Source: Sulfuritalea sp.
GTDB lineage: Bacteria > Pseudomonadota > Gammaproteobacteria > Burkholderiales > Rhodocyclaceae
Direction of reading: 5' to 3'
DNA length: 47,570 nucleotides
Assembly (NCBI GenBank): GCA_023229545.1
Contig: JALNZB010000025.1
Coordinates: 1-47,570 of the forward strand
Shown piece after piece: positions 32,589-40,400 of the stretch. The position numbers were made by a program, and so were the translations under genes. Every line of letters begins with the position of its first letter. Positions within the stretch are counted from its first letter, which is position 1. The notes beneath the pieces are model-generated. The model was not told where the DNA came from and did not search any database. It saw nothing but the letters and a program-made list of their open reading frames with translations.

Positions 32589-33928
32589 AATACCGGCTCC
32601 TCGAATTTGACCACTTCTCCGCGAAGACTGTGCGGCAGCGCGGCGGTGATGGTGACATCGATAAAGCGACCGATCAGGCCTTCGTTGCCGGCGAAGTTGA
32701 CCACGCGATTGTTGTCGGTTCGACCGGCCAGCTCGCTGGCATCCTTTCGGGCATGCGCTTCGACCAGAACACGCTGCGTCGTGCCGACCATCGCCTGGCT
32801 GATTTTAAGCGCCTGCGCTTCGATGGTTTTCTGCAAGCGCATCAGCCGCCGAATCTTGATCTCCTGTGGCGTGTCGTCGGCCATGTCGGCGGCCGGCGTG
32901 CCAGGGCGCGGGCTGTAGAGGAAGGAAAAGCTGTTGTCGAAGTTGAGTTCTTCAATCAAACGCATGGTCTTTTCAAAGTCCTCCTCGGTTTCGCCGGGGA
33001 AGCCGACGATGAAGTCGGACGACAGCGAAAGATCAGGCCGCGCCGCCTTGAGCCTTCTGACCAGCGACTTGAATTCGAGCACCGAGTAGCCGCGTTTCAT
33101 CGCCGCCAGAATCCGGTCGGAACCGGATTGCACCGGCAGATGCAGATGCGAGACGAGTTTCGGCGTGGTGCGGTAGGTGTCGATCAGCCGCTGCGTCATT
33201 TCGCGCGGATGCGAGGTGGTATAGCGGATACGCTCGACGCCCTCCATGTCGGCGATGGTTTCGATCAGGAAGGCCAGGTCCGCAGTGTCATCGTCATCGA
33301 TTTGCCCTCGATAAGCATTGACGTTCTGGCCGAGCAGCGTGATTTCGCGCACGCCGCGACCGACTAGCCCGGCGATTTCGGCCAGCACGTCGGCCAGCGG
33401 GCGTGAGACTTCCTCGCCGCGCGTGTAAGGCACGACGCAGAAGCTGCAATACTTGGAGCAGCCTTCCATGATGGAAACAAAAGCCGATGTTCCGGTAACG
33501 CTGGCGGGGGGCAGCGCATCGAACTTTTCGATTTCGGGGAAGGAGATGTCGACCTGAGCCCGTCCGCTGGCGCGGCGTGCGGCGATCATCTGCGGCAGGC
33601 GGTGCAGGGTCTGCGGGCCGAAGACCAGATCGACATAAGGCGCGCGGGCGACGATGGCCGCGCCCTCCTGACTGGCAACACAGCCGCCGACGCCGATCAC
33701 CAGATCCGGCTTGAGTTGCTTGAGGTGCCTGACTCGTCCAAGGTCGTGGAAAACCTTCTCCTGCGCCTTCTCGCGCACCGAGCAGGTGTTAAACAGGATG
33801 ATGTCGGCTTCCTCGGGATTGTCCGTCCTGACCGTGCCGTCGCTGCCGGCCAGCACGTCGGCCATCTTGTCGGAGTCGTAGTCGTTCATCTGGCAGCCGA
33901 AGCTGCGGATGAACACTTTCTTTGCCAT
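32585..33928 (-). CDS. miaB: tRNA-2-methylthio-N6-isopentenyladenosine synthase
   Basis: A 447-aa radical SAM methylthiotransferase that acts on A37 of tRNAs. The N-terminal UPF0004 domain has its three cysteines in FGCQMN, FNTCSVRE and GVGGCVASQ. The radical SAM motif CSKYCSFC is near residue 157 and the TRAM domain is at the C terminus. It is the first gene of the miaB-ybeZ-ybeY-corC-lnt run and is divergent from queC. Confidence 0.96.
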   Translation of the reverse strand: MAKKVFIRSFGCQMNDYDSDKMADVLAGSDGTVRTDNPEEADIILFNTCSVREKAQEKVFHDLGRVRHLKQLKPDLVIGVGGCVASQEGAAIVARAPYVDLVFGPQTLHRLPQMIAARRASGRAQVDISFPEIEKFDALPPASVTGTSAFVSIMEGCSKYCSFCVVPYTRGEEVSRPLADVLAEIAGLVGRGVREITLLGQNVNAYRGQIDDDDTADLAFLIETIADMEGVERIRYTTSHPREMTQRLIDTYRTTPKLVSHLHLPVQSGSDRILAAMKRGYSVLEFKSLVRRLKAARPDLSLSSDFIVGFPGETEEDFEKTMRLIEELNFDNSFSFLYSPRPGTPAADMADDTPQEIKIRRLMRLQKTIEAQALKISQAMVGTTQRVLVEAHARKDASELAGRTDNNRVVNFAGNEGLIGRFIDVTITAALPHSLRGEVVKFEEPVF

Positions 33929-33957
33929 CGTCGATTGCGAAGAAATGGGAAGCGCGG

Positions 33958-33963
33958 ATTATA
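33958..33963 (-). promoter_or_regulatory. Putative -10 box of the miaB operon
   Basis: A perfect TATAAT on the minus strand, about 30 bases upstream of the miaB start, in the 75-base divergent spacer with queC. No convincing -35 box is seen, so an activator or weak promoter is possible. Confidence 0.4.
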
Positions 33964-34003
33964 GAGCAGCCGCTGCGGACGCCTGTTTGCTACCATCGGC
34001 ACC

Positions 34004-34684
34004 ATGAGACTAGCAGTTGTTCTTCTTTCCGGCGGCCTCGATTCGGCCACGGTGCTGGCCCTGGCGCGCGAGCAGGGCTTCGCCTGCCACTGCCTGTCGC
34101 TCGATTACGGCCAGCGCCACGGCGCCGAGTTGCAGGCGGCGGCTCGGGTTGCGGCCGCTTTGGGCGCTGCGGCTCATCGCGTGCTGAAACTCGATCTGGG
34201 CCAACTGGGCGGCTCCGCCCTGACCGACAGTTCGATCACCGTGCCGACTGCGGGCGTCCAGCCGGGCATTCCGGTCACCTACGTGCCGGCGCGCAACACC
34301 ATCATGCTGTCCCTGGCCCTGGCGTGGGCCGAGGTGCTGGGCGCGCAGGACATTTTCGTCGGCGTCAACGCGGTGGACTATTCGGGTTATCCGGATTGCC
34401 GACCGGAATTCATTCGCGCCTTCGAGACGCTGGCCAATCTGGCAACTAAAGCGGCGGTCGAAGGCAAGCCGCTCAAACTCCATGCGCCGCTGATCGACAT
34501 GAGCAAGGCGCAGATCATCGAACAGGGCGGGCGGCTGGGCATCGATTACGGCCTGACGGTGTCCTGCTATCAGGCAGACGCGGAAGGAAGGGCGTGCGGC
34601 CTGTGCGATTCCTGCCGCTTGCGTAGCGAGGGCTTTGCCGCCGCTGGCTTGGCGGACCCGACCCGTTACGCCGGCGAAAACTAA
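34004..34684 (+). CDS. queC: 7-cyano-7-deazaguanine (preQ0) synthase
   Basis: A 226-aa ATP-dependent enzyme that turns 7-carboxy-7-deazaguanine into preQ0 for queuosine synthesis. The PP-loop SGGLDSAT is at residues 9-16. The zinc-binding cysteines are near the C terminus (CYQADAEGRACGLCDSC). VPARNTIMLSLALAWAE is also typical. The gene stands alone on the plus strand; queD and queE are not in the window. Confidence 0.95.
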   Translation: MRLAVVLLSGGLDSATVLALAREQGFACHCLSLDYGQRHGAELQAAARVAAALGAAAHRVLKLDLGQLGGSALTDSSITVPTAGVQPGIPVTYVPARNTIMLSLALAWAEVLGAQDIFVGVNAVDYSGYPDCRPEFIRAFETLANLATKAAVEGKPLKLHAPLIDMSKAQIIEQGGRLGIDYGLTVSCYQADAEGRACGLCDSCRLRSEGFAAAGLADPTRYAGEN

Positions 34685-34738
34685 CGGCCATTGTTGCCGA
34701 CTCATGCGACGCTCCGCCAACATCGGGATAATTGCCAT

Positions 34739-34768
34739 TTGACAGGGGCTTCGGCGATTGGTTAGAAT
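34739..34768 (+). promoter_or_regulatory. Promoter of rplM-rpsI
   Basis: A perfect TTGACA (34739-34744) and TAGAAT (34763-34768) separated by 18 bases. The start of transcription would lie near 34775, giving a leader of about 75 bases before rplM. Confidence 0.75.
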
Positions 34769-34852
34769 GCTCGGCTCTCCGAGAAGCGCATGGGCTGATT
34801 TCCATCCATTGCCGCGCCGGCCGGGTTATCGAAGCTCGCAAGGAACACCAGA

Positions 34853-35281
34853 ATGAAAACATTTTCCGCCAAAGCGCATGAGGTCCAGCACGACTGGTTT
34901 GTCGTCGATGCCACGGACAAGGTGCTCGGTCGCCTGGCTGCCGGGATCGCACATCGGCTGCGCGGCAAGCACAAGGCCATCTACACGCCGCACGTCGATA
35001 CCGGCGATTTCATCGTCGTGGTGAACGTCGACAAGCTGCGCGTCACCGGCAACAAGGCCGAGGACAAGAAATACTATCGCCACACCGGCTACCCGGGCGG
35101 CATCAACGAAACCAACTTCACCAAGCTGCAAGCGCGTTTCCCCGGTCGCATCCTGGAAAAGGCCGTCAAGGGCATGCTGCCGAAGGGTCCGCTGGGCTAC
35201 GCGATGCTGAAGAAAATGAAGTGCTACGCCGGCGCTGCCCACCCGCACACCGCCCAGCAGCCGAAGTCGCTGGAAATTTAA
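34853..35281 (+). CDS. rplM: 50S ribosomal protein L13
   Basis: L13 (142 aa) is an early 50S assembly protein. It begins MKTFSAKAHEVQHDWFVVDA, and RKAVKGMLPKGPLG-like sequence (KAVKGMLPKGPLGYAMLKKM) near residue 110 is conserved. It is followed by rpsI after 9 bases, the standard pair. Confidence 0.97.
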   Translation: MKTFSAKAHEVQHDWFVVDATDKVLGRLAAGIAHRLRGKHKAIYTPHVDTGDFIVVVNVDKLRVTGNKAEDKKYYRHTGYPGGINETNFTKLQARFPGRILEKAVKGMLPKGPLGYAMLKKMKCYAGAAHPHTAQQPKSLEI

Positions 35282-35290
35282 GGAGTTCTC

Positions 35291-35683
35291 ATGGCAGTCA
35301 CCCAATATTACGGTACCGGTCGTCGCAAGACGGCCATCGCCCGCGTGTTTCTGCGCACCGGCAGCGGCAAGTTCGTGGTCAACGACAAGCCGGTCGACGA
35401 GTTCTTCTCGCGCGAAACCGGTCGCATGGTCGTGCGTCAGCCGCTCGAACTGACCCAGCACCTCAGCACCTTTGACATTCTGGTGAATGTCGAAGGCGGC
35501 GGCGAGTCTGGCCAGGCGGGTGCCGTGCGTCACGGCATTACCCGCGCCCTGATCGAATACGATGCGACCCTGAAACCGGCTCTGTCGACCGCCGGCTTCG
35601 TCACCCGCGATGCGCGCGAGGTCGAGCGCAAGAAAGTCGGCTTCCGCAAGGCGCGTCGGCGCAAGCAGTTCTCGAAGCGGTAA
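35291..35683 (+). CDS. rpsI: 30S ribosomal protein S9
   Basis: S9 (130 aa) reaches the P site with its basic C-terminal tail, here KARRRKQFSKR, the usual ending. It begins with YYGTGRRKTAIARVFLRTGS, typical of the family. A GGAGTT ribosome binding site lies before the ATG. A terminator follows at 35715-35738. Confidence 0.97.
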   Translation: MAVTQYYGTGRRKTAIARVFLRTGSGKFVVNDKPVDEFFSRETGRMVVRQPLELTQHLSTFDILVNVEGGGESGQAGAVRHGITRALIEYDATLKPALSTAGFVTRDAREVERKKVGFRKARRRKQFSKR

Positions 35684-35687
35684 GTTT

Positions 35688-35707
35688 CAGCGGCGGATTC
35701 GCCGCTG
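35688..35707 (+). promoter_or_regulatory. Hairpin directly after rpsI
   Basis: CAGCGGCG and CGCCGCTG form a perfect 8-bp stem with the loop GATT, 5 bases after the rpsI stop. It has no T-run and precedes the true terminator; it may protect the mRNA 3' end. Confidence 0.5.
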
Positions 35708-35714
35708 TCAAAAC

Positions 35715-35738
35715 AGCCGCCTTCGGGCGGCTTTTTTG
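35715..35738 (+). terminator. Rho-independent terminator of rplM-rpsI
   Basis: AGCCGCC and GGCGGCT pair around the tetraloop TTCG and are followed by a run of six to seven T. It separates rpsI from argC. Confidence 0.88.
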
Positions 35739-35779
35739 TTCGTGGGTTACCATCCACCCTTCGCAACAAGGAGCTTGGC

Positions 35780-36817
35780 ATGATCAAGGCGGGTATCGTC
35801 GGCGGCACGGGCTACACCGGGGTGGAACTGCTGCGTCTCTTGGCGCGACATTCCGGGGTGGAACTGGCTGCCATTACTTCGCGTGGCGAGGCGGGAACGA
35901 CGGTCGCCGACATGTTTCCCAGCCTGCGCGGCTCCGTCGGCCTGAAGTTCAGCGATCCGAAAGACGCGCCGCTGCATGAGTGCGACGTGGTGTTCTTCGC
36001 CACGCCCAACGGCATCGCCATGCAGCAGGCGGCGAGCCTGCTCGACGCGGGAGTCAAGGTCATCGACCTTGCCGCTGATTTCCGCATCAAGGACGTGGCG
36101 CTGTGGGAGAAATGGTACGGCATGACTCACGCCAGCCCGGCGCTGATCGCCGAGGCGGTGTATGGCTTGCCCGAAGTGAATCGCGAGCGGATTCGCGGCG
36201 CCCGACTGGTAGCGAATCCGGGTTGTTACCCGACCGCGACGATGCTGGGTTTCCTGCCGCTGGTGAAGGCTGGTTGCATCGACCTCGACACCCTGATTGC
36301 CGATGCCAAGTCGGGTGTGTCCGGCGCCGGCCGCAAGGCTGAAATCAACATTCTGTTTTCCGAGGCATCGGACAATTTCAAGGCCTACGCCGTACCGGGC
36401 CATCGCCACCTGCCCGAAATCAGGCAGGAACTGGCGCGCGCCGCCGGCAAGGAGGCGAGCCAGATCGGCCTGACCTTCGTCCCGCACCTGACGCCGATGA
36501 TCCGCGGCATGCAGGCGACGCTCTACGCCCGCATCACCCGCGAAGCCGACTTTCAGGCCCTGTTCGAGCAGCATTACGCCGCCGAACCTTTTGTGGATGT
36601 GCTGCCGCCGAAATCGCATCCCGAGACGCGCTCGGTGCGCGCCGCCAATACCTGCCGCATCGCCATTCATCGTCCGCAGGGCGGCGACACGCTGGTAGTG
36701 CTTTCGGTGATCGACAACCTGATGAAGGGGGCTGCGGGGCAAGCGGTGCAGAACATGAACCTCATGTTTGGTCTCGACGAATGTTCGGGTCTTTCGCTAG
36801 TTCCCGTCTTGCCCTGA
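35780..36817 (+). CDS. argC: N-acetyl-gamma-glutamyl-phosphate reductase
   Basis: A 345-aa NADPH-dependent enzyme of arginine synthesis. GGTGYTGVELLRLL at residues 9-22 is the nucleotide-binding start, and the catalytic cysteine lies in NPGCYPTATMLG near residue 150. The length fits the long ArgC type. The last 36 bases overlap the start of the next gene. No other arg genes are near. Confidence 0.95.
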   Translation: MIKAGIVGGTGYTGVELLRLLARHSGVELAAITSRGEAGTTVADMFPSLRGSVGLKFSDPKDAPLHECDVVFFATPNGIAMQQAASLLDAGVKVIDLAADFRIKDVALWEKWYGMTHASPALIAEAVYGLPEVNRERIRGARLVANPGCYPTATMLGFLPLVKAGCIDLDTLIADAKSGVSGAGRKAEINILFSEASDNFKAYAVPGHRHLPEIRQELARAAGKEASQIGLTFVPHLTPMIRGMQATLYARITREADFQALFEQHYAAEPFVDVLPPKSHPETRSVRAANTCRIAIHRPQGGDTLVVLSVIDNLMKGAAGQAVQNMNLMFGLDECSGLSLVPVLP

Positions 36818-37548
36818 CGCTGCGGCGGCTGCGCGGTCGCTTCGGCATTTCGGCGCCGCGTGTCGCGGTGCGGACGCATCTGCCGTGGTACTGGCGAGCC
36901 TTGTCCGTGGTGGTCCTTTCCGGCGTGTCGCTGGCGCTGGCCGGCTGGATTTATGACGCTGGGCAGCGCTTTGCGGGCTTTCACCAGGGCGCCAGCGAGC
37001 ACGAGATCGCCGGCATGCGCGAGCGCATTGCCCAGTTGGAATCGGACCTGGAAAGCACGCGCACGGTGGCGAATGCGAGCGAAAGCCGCCTGCGCATCGA
37101 GAGCACCTCACAGGAACAGCTTTCTCTTCAGATCAAGACACTGGAAGAGGAAAATACCCGTCTCAAGTCCGATCTGGCGACGTTTGAAAGCCTGGCGGGA
37201 GGACAAACCGGGGATTCCGGCCTGGCGATCAGTCGGCTGCAGATTGTTCCCGCCGGCGACGGCCAATATCGCTACCGCCTTCTGCTGGCGCAAACCGGGG
37301 ATAGAAAGGACAAGGAATTCAATGGCATGATCCAGCTGGTTGCCACCGTGCAGCGAGGCAAAGAGACTGCTATCATTCAGTTTCCCGCCGCCGGGGATCC
37401 CGCCGCCAGTAAATATCACATCAATTTTCGTTACTTCCGGCGCCTGGAAGGGTTATTCAAGGTGGCCGCCGAAGCGCGAATTCTGCGTGTCGAGGCGCGT
37501 TTGATCCAGGATGGCGTGGTCAAGGCCAGTCAAAGCGTGGCACTTTGA
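36781..37548 (+). CDS. Membrane-anchored coiled-coil protein, DUF6776-like
   Basis: A 255-aa protein of unknown function. An Arg-rich cytoplasmic N terminus (about 38 residues) is followed by one membrane segment at about 39-57 (WRALSVVVLSGVSLALAGWI), then a coiled coil from about 75 to 140 (RERIAQLESDLESTRTVANA) and a C-terminal beta-rich domain. It resembles DUF6776 proteins found beside bactofilin genes in betaproteobacteria (from memory). The start overlaps argC by 37 bases, and the bactofilin gene begins 45 bases after its stop. A role with bactofilin in the cell envelope is inferred from position only. Confidence 0.75.
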   Translation: MFGSFASSRLALTLRRLRGRFGISAPRVAVRTHLPWYWRALSVVVLSGVSLALAGWIYDAGQRFAGFHQGASEHEIAGMRERIAQLESDLESTRTVANASESRLRIESTSQEQLSLQIKTLEEENTRLKSDLATFESLAGGQTGDSGLAISRLQIVPAGDGQYRYRLLLAQTGDRKDKEFNGMIQLVATVQRGKETAIIQFPAAGDPAASKYHINFRYFRRLEGLFKVAAEARILRVEARLIQDGVVKASQSVAL

Positions 37549-37592
37549 GCGTTATGGCGGGAATTCATATTTCAGGTGAGGAGATTCCAGCA

Positions 37593-37994
37593 ATGTTCGG
37601 CAAGAAAACCAGCAAGCCGCAAGGACGCATCGACAGCCTGATCGGCGTCGGCACCTCACTGATCGGCGACGTGACCTTTACCGGTGGTCTGCGGGTCGAC
37701 GGCGAAATCAAGGGCAACGTACGCGGCGTCGACGGGCAACCGGCGACTCTGGTGATCAGCGAACAGGCGCGGATCGAGGGCGAAATCTCGGTTTCCCATC
37801 TGGTCATCAACGGTACCGTCATCGGGCCGGTACATTCCAGCGATTTTCTGGAACTTCAGACGCGCGCCAGGGTCACGGGTGATGTCGAGTACAGCACGAT
37901 CGAGATGCACCTTGGCGCTGTGGTGCAAGGTCGCCTGGTGCACCAGGGCCTGCCGGCCAAGGCGGTGGAATTGAAACTGGCCGCCAGTAATTAG
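37593..37994 (+). CDS. Bactofilin (DUF583) cytoskeletal protein
   Basis: A 133-aa bactofilin. The right-handed beta-helix core runs from about residue 15 to 120 with regular hydrophobic spacing (GDVTFTGGLRVDGEIKGNV, then LVISEQARIEGEISVSHLVI). I start at the ATG at 37593, preceded by AGGAG; an earlier in-frame start overlaps the previous gene. Bactofilins form nucleotide-free filaments that often recruit cell-wall enzymes. The M23 peptidase gene lies about 3.5 kb downstream on the other strand. Confidence 0.9.
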   Translation: MFGKKTSKPQGRIDSLIGVGTSLIGDVTFTGGLRVDGEIKGNVRGVDGQPATLVISEQARIEGEISVSHLVINGTVIGPVHSSDFLELQTRARVTGDVEYSTIEMHLGAVVQGRLVHQGLPAKAVELKLAASN

Positions 37995-38006
37995 TCTTTG
38001 TCGCTA

Positions 38007-38036
38007 TTGAAACCATCATTTGCGGACACACATACT
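38007..38036 (+). promoter_or_regulatory. Putative promoter of erpA
   Basis: TTGAAA (38007-38012) and CATACT (38031-38036) are separated by 18 bases and lie 34 bases upstream of the erpA start. Matches to consensus are 5/6 and 4/6. Confidence 0.5.
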
Positions 38037-38069
38037 GTTCCATCGCAGAACCCCCCCACTGGAGAAACC

Positions 38070-38420
38070 ATGAACGCACCCACCGAAATGCCGGCACCGC
38101 TTAACTTCACGGACAGTGCCGCGACCAAAGTCAAGGAACTCATCGCCGAAGAAGGCAACCCCGAACTCAAACTGCGGGTGTTCGTCACCGGCGGCGGATG
38201 CTCCGGTTTCCAGTACGGCTTCACCTTCGACGAAGTAACCAACGAAGACGACACCGTGATGGAAAAGAACGGCGTGTCGCTGCTGATCGATCCGATGAGC
38301 TACCAGTACCTGGTGGGCGCTGAAATCGATTACTCCGAAGGGCTTCAGGGCTCGCAATTCGTCATCAAGAACCCGAACGCGACCAGCACCTGCGGCTGCG
38401 GATCGTCCTTCTCGGCCTGA
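38070..38420 (+). CDS. erpA: Iron-sulfur cluster insertion protein ErpA
   Basis: A 116-aa A-type carrier that passes Fe-S clusters to target enzymes. The three cluster cysteines are in GGGCSGFQYGF and at the C terminus in CGCGSSF. I start at the ATG at 38070 (MNAPTEMPAPLNFTDSAA), preceded by GGAGAA. A strong terminator follows. Confidence 0.95.
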   Translation: MNAPTEMPAPLNFTDSAATKVKELIAEEGNPELKLRVFVTGGGCSGFQYGFTFDEVTNEDDTVMEKNGVSLLIDPMSYQYLVGAEIDYSEGLQGSQFVIKNPNATSTCGCGSSFSA

Positions 38421-38437
38421 TTCAGGCTTCTGCAAGG

Positions 38438-38474
38438 CAAAAGGCGCGGGGCCAACGGCCCCGCGCCTTTTTTC
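38438..38474. terminator. Bidirectional rho-independent terminator between erpA and pabB
   Basis: A perfect 13-bp stem (AAGGCGCGGGGCC with its complement) around the loop AAC, flanked by A residues on the left and T residues on the right. It can end erpA transcription on the plus strand and pabBC transcription on the minus strand. Confidence 0.9.
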
Positions 38475-38521
38475 GTTATATCCCCGGTAAACGACATGGG
38501 TCACCCGCTGATCAGCCACGG

Positions 38522-38550
38522 AACCGCCGTGCCGCCAGCGCCGACTTTCT
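38522..38550 (+). repeat. Dispersed GC-rich repeat, copy E
   Basis: A full copy with perfect core CCGCCAGCGCCGACTT, left part CCGCCGTG and right end TCTG. It is intergenic, between the erpA terminator and the 3' end of the pabB-pabC gene. Confidence 0.75.
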
Positions 38551-38572
38551 GCCTTGTTGCGCCGACGCCTGT

Positions 38573-40339
38573 TCAGCGCGGCGGAAGCCGCACGGCCACC
38601 GCGCCGCGTACGCTGTTGACGAACCACAGGGCGGTGGCCTGTTCCAAATCGTCGAGTTTGACGATCCGCTCGCACACCCGCTTGCGTGCCAGCAGGGCCT
38701 GGCGATACACGCCGGGCAGCAGGCCGCAATCGAGCGGCGGGGTGACCAGCCGACCGTCGAGTTCGACGACGAGGTTGGCGCGGGTGAATTCCGTCACCTC
38801 ATTGCGTTCGTTGTAGAGCAGCGTGTCGAAAATTCCCTCTTGCGTCACGGCCAGCGACTCATACACGCTGCGACGCGTGGTCTTGTGTCGCAGCCAGGGA
38901 TTGGCGCTGGCGACCGGGCTCGCGGCTAGCTCAACCGTCGCAATGGCCGGAACGGTGTCGAGCGGAAAAGTCTCGACCTGAATCGCGCCGTCGGTCGCCA
39001 AGCGCAGCCGCACGCGCCAGTCGCCGGCGCCATGGCTGGCCGCCGTTGCGCTTAGAGCCTCGGCGATGCGATCACCGTCGAACGGAAAGCCGAGGGCGCG
39101 GGCGCTGCGTTCGAGCCGCTGCAGATGCCCATGCCGCAGCCAATAGCGGCCACGACGCAGACGCAGGGTTTCGAGCAGTTCATAGTCCGGGCAGGCGCGG
39201 TCGAGAAAAATCCGCTTGGATTGCCATTCGGCATATTCGGCCGCCGCCGCCGAATCCATGACGATGCCGCTGCCGATGCCGCACTCGGCAACGCCGCGCT
39301 CGGCATCGACGACCGCAGTGCGGATGCCGACGCTAAACACGGCCTCGCCGCCGGGTTTGATGAGGCCGATGGCGCCGCAATAAACGCCGCGTGGCGCGGT
39401 TTCCAGGCGCGCAATGGCCGCCATTGCCGCCGCCTTTGGCGCGCCGGCCACCGAGCCGCAGGGAAACAGCGCGGCGAACACCTCGCCCAGCGTGGTGTTG
39501 TCGCGGCTGCGGCAGGCGACGGTGGAGGTCATTTGCCAGACCGTCGGCCACTTCTCGACCGCAAACAGCTCGGGCACGGCCACCGTGCCGAGGCGCGCCA
39601 CACGCGAAAGATCGTTGCGAACCAGATCGACGATCATCACGTTTTCGGCGCATTCCTTGGCCGATTGGCGCAGGCGCAGCGCAGCGTCGGCGTCGCGCCT
39701 TGCATCCTCGTTGCGGGCCGCCGTGCCCTTCATCGGTCGCGAGATCAGGGCCCGGCCATCGCCGTCATCATTTTGCCAATGGAAAAACAGTTCCGGCGAA
39801 ACGGAGCACACCTGCCAGCGCCCGAAATCCAGATAGGCGCACCACGCCGTCGGCTGGCTCTGCCGCAGAGCGTCGAAGAACGCCAGACTGTCGCCGCGAA
39901 ACGCCGCGCGCAGCCGCGTCGTGTAATCGATCTGGTAATAATCGCCTTCGACGATGCCGTTGCGGATCGAGGCCACGGCGGCATCAAAACGCTCGCGCCC
40001 GGAAATGTCGCGCCATGGGCCGCACATCCAGTCTGCGCGTTGCCTCGCGGCGGGCGCCGCGCCGCGATAGACGGCGAACATCGCCGCCGGCAGGCCGGCC
40101 ACAGGGTCGCGCGTCGCCAGCGCCGCGTCGAAAGCGCCGGCTGCTTCGTAGGCAACAAAGCCGACCACCCAGCAGCCTTCGCGGGCCTTAGATTCGGCCC
40201 TGGCCAGCACTTCCGGCACCTCGTCAATGCCGTTGGCGACAAGCAACGACTCCGGCGCGGAAAATGCCGAACGAAACCGTTCCTCCCCGTCAGGGAAGTC
40301 GATTTCGCAGTAGGCTGAAACAGGCAAATCAGGCGGCAT
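38573..40339 (-). CDS. pabB: Aminodeoxychorismate synthase component I fused to aminodeoxychorismate lyase
   Basis: A 588-aa bifunctional protein for p-aminobenzoate, a folate precursor. Residues 1 to about 370 are PabB (chorismate-binding), with ISRPMKGTAARNEDARRDAD and the FPCGSVAGAPKAAAM block. From about residue 390 comes a class IV PLP domain like PabC; the PLP lysine is probably the Lys in LRHKTTRRSVYESL. I start at the ATG at 40337-40339; the open frame continues upstream without homology. The glutamine amidotransferase subunit PabA is not in the window. Confidence 0.93.
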   Translation of the reverse strand: MPPDLPVSAYCEIDFPDGEERFRSAFSAPESLLVANGIDEVPEVLARAESKAREGCWVVGFVAYEAAGAFDAALATRDPVAGLPAAMFAVYRGAAPAARQRADWMCGPWRDISGRERFDAAVASIRNGIVEGDYYQIDYTTRLRAAFRGDSLAFFDALRQSQPTAWCAYLDFGRWQVCSVSPELFFHWQNDDGDGRALISRPMKGTAARNEDARRDADAALRLRQSAKECAENVMIVDLVRNDLSRVARLGTVAVPELFAVEKWPTVWQMTSTVACRSRDNTTLGEVFAALFPCGSVAGAPKAAAMAAIARLETAPRGVYCGAIGLIKPGGEAVFSVGIRTAVVDAERGVAECGIGSGIVMDSAAAAEYAEWQSKRIFLDRACPDYELLETLRLRRGRYWLRHGHLQRLERSARALGFPFDGDRIAEALSATAASHGAGDWRVRLRLATDGAIQVETFPLDTVPAIATVELAASPVASANPWLRHKTTRRSVYESLAVTQEGIFDTLLYNERNEVTEFTRANLVVELDGRLVTPPLDCGLLPGVYRQALLARKRVCERIVKLDDLEQATALWFVNSVRGAVAVRLPPR

Positions 40340-40400
40340 GGTCTTGGCGCCGACCCGAATGGCCGGGCGAGGGCGCAGAGTAGCGCAAATCCGCCAAGCG

